Notes under the pieces: generated by a model
What the model was told of the DNA's origin: nothing
What the model saw: the letters and a program-made list of their open reading frames with translations, nothing else
Database searches by the model: none
Translations under genes and position numbers: made by a program
Source of the DNA: Aldehydirespirator sp965261105
GTDB taxonomy: Bacteria; Actinomycetota; Acidimicrobiia; Acidimicrobiales; Aldehydirespiratoraceae
DNA length: 64,000 bases
Assembly (NCBI GenBank): GCA_965261105.1
Contig: CBDHCM010000006.1
Coordinates: 310,001 to 374,000, forward strand
Direction of reading: 5' to 3'
Shown: piece by piece, positions 63,510-64,000 of the stretch
How the letters are laid out: each line of letters opens with the position of its first letter
Position numbering within the stretch: the stretch's first letter is position 1

Positions 63510-64000
63510 CCGATGATCTGGGCCTCAAGATCGGGGCCAAGGTCAAGGCGATCCGCTCGGAGCGGGGCCTGTCGGGCCGCAAGCTCGCCGCGGCCGCCGA
63601 GGTGAGCCAGCCGTTCCTGAGCCAGCTCGAAGCCGGGCGGACGTCGGTGGCCATCGCCACGCTGTACCGCATCGCCGCGGCTCTCGACGTGAGGCCGTCG
63701 GACCTGCTGCCCGATCCTCCCACCGATGCCGAAGTGGAGGTTCTGCGGGCTTCGGAGCTGATCAAGATCGCGGTGAGCGAGCTGCCCAACACCACCACGG
63801 CGCGCACGGCCTACCGGGGCGGCCGGCGCATCACCGAGCTGGGCGACTTCCGGATCGAGCCCGGGCCCGACGTCGACGAGTGGTTCGAGTCCGCTGACGA
63901 CGCCGTGATCTATCTGATCGAGGGTTCGCTGCGGGTGGAGTTCAAGGATCGACCCGCAGTGGTCCTCCACGCCGGCGACGTCATGTTCCACTCGGCATGG
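63506..64000 (+). CDS. XRE-family regulator with C-terminal cupin domain, partial
   Basis: 165 codons to the right edge. Helix-turn-helix at residues 9-60 (RSERGLSGRKLAAAAEVSQP, then FLSQLEAGRTSVAIATLYRI), and a cupin_2 ligand domain beginning near residue 115 (AYRGGRRITELGDF, IYLIEGSLRVEF). Such HTH-cupin proteins sense small metabolites and repress adjacent catabolic operons. As the only regulator in the cluster it is the best candidate for the TGATAA-N7-TTATCA sites. Confidence 0.85.
   Translation, partial: MTDDLGLKIGAKVKAIRSERGLSGRKLAAAAEVSQPFLSQLEAGRTSVAIATLYRIAAALDVRPSDLLPDPPTDAEVEVLRASELIKIAVSELPNTTTARTAYRGGRRITELGDFRIEPGPDVDEWFESADDAVIYLIEGSLRVEFKDRPAVVLHAGDVMFHSAW

Overview
The window is high-GC DNA with many GTG starts, dense same-strand operons and actinobacterial-style proteins: lipoprotein substrate-binding proteins, class III CoA-transferase, FCD-type GntR regulator, two phytanoyl-CoA dioxygenase (PhyH) family genes. 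It looks like a chromosomal segment of an uncultured, Acidimicrobiia-like actinobacterium; that placement is inference from composition and gene content only. No rRNA, tRNA, CRISPR array, insertion sequence or phage gene was recognised.

Layout. 1-5.0 kb: the end of an AAA ATPase gene, three small toxin-antitoxin modules in a row (Phd/PIN, Phd/PIN, AbrB/PIN-like), each behind its own palindromic operator, and a broken PhyH gene. 5.0-24.9 kb: a large carbohydrate or sugar-acid catabolic region with an enolase-superfamily dehydratase, a 2-hydroxyacid dehydrogenase, a sialidase-like protein, class II aldolase, FGGY kinase, Gfo/Idh/MocA dehydrogenases, CoA-transferase, a ribose-type ABC importer, TIM-barrel isomerase, aldehyde dehydrogenase, citrate synthase and a PrpF-like isomerase. 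25-44.4 kb: a second, paralogous set (PhyH, isomerases, aldolase, FGGY kinase, a second ribose-type importer, P450, SDR, Gfo/Idh, FAD oxidase, aconitase/AcnD, rhamnose mutarotase-like protein, GntR regulator, MetE-like methyltransferase). 44.4-49.5 kb: housekeeping membrane genes (DUF368 and a succinate dehydrogenase operon C-A-small TM protein-B). 49.5-52.1 kb: a PD-(D/E)XK nuclease-like gene lying between copies of a 52-bp repeat, a phospholipase D-like gene, and a repeat tract.

52.2-64 kb is the most coherent accessory system: a Rieske-less ring-hydroxylase-type oxygenase, a second oxygenase with its Rieske domain, a GST-like protein, a reductase with an extra N-terminal Rieske domain, a GcvT-type methyl or C1 transferase, a BMP/nucleoside-type ABC importer and an XRE-cupin regulator. 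The parts list mirrors the known methylxanthine N-demethylase set (NdmA/B, Rieske-less NdmC, Rieske-fused reductase NdmD, GST-like NdmE). Two copies of the same palindrome, TGATAA-N7-TTATCA, sit in front of the oxygenase pair and in the divergent region between GcvT and the importer, which suggests one regulon for uptake and oxidative demethylation of an N- or O-methylated, possibly purine-like, compound.

The second unusual property is spread over the whole window: gene junctions are repeatedly bridged by very short ORFs joined head to tail by 4-base ATGA/GTGA (or TGATG) stop-start overlaps. At several junctions these micro-ORFs are tandem copies (up to eight) made of the start of the downstream gene fused to the end of the upstream gene, with unit lengths (17, 32, 35, 71, 92) that are all 2 mod 3, the value needed to keep every stop-start overlap intact. 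Further short tandem repeats lie inside genes in multiples of three bases (a Gly-Val array in an FGGY kinase, a TDDQS array at the N-terminus of an ABC ATPase), and a dispersed intergenic repeat of about 50-150 bp occurs seven times.
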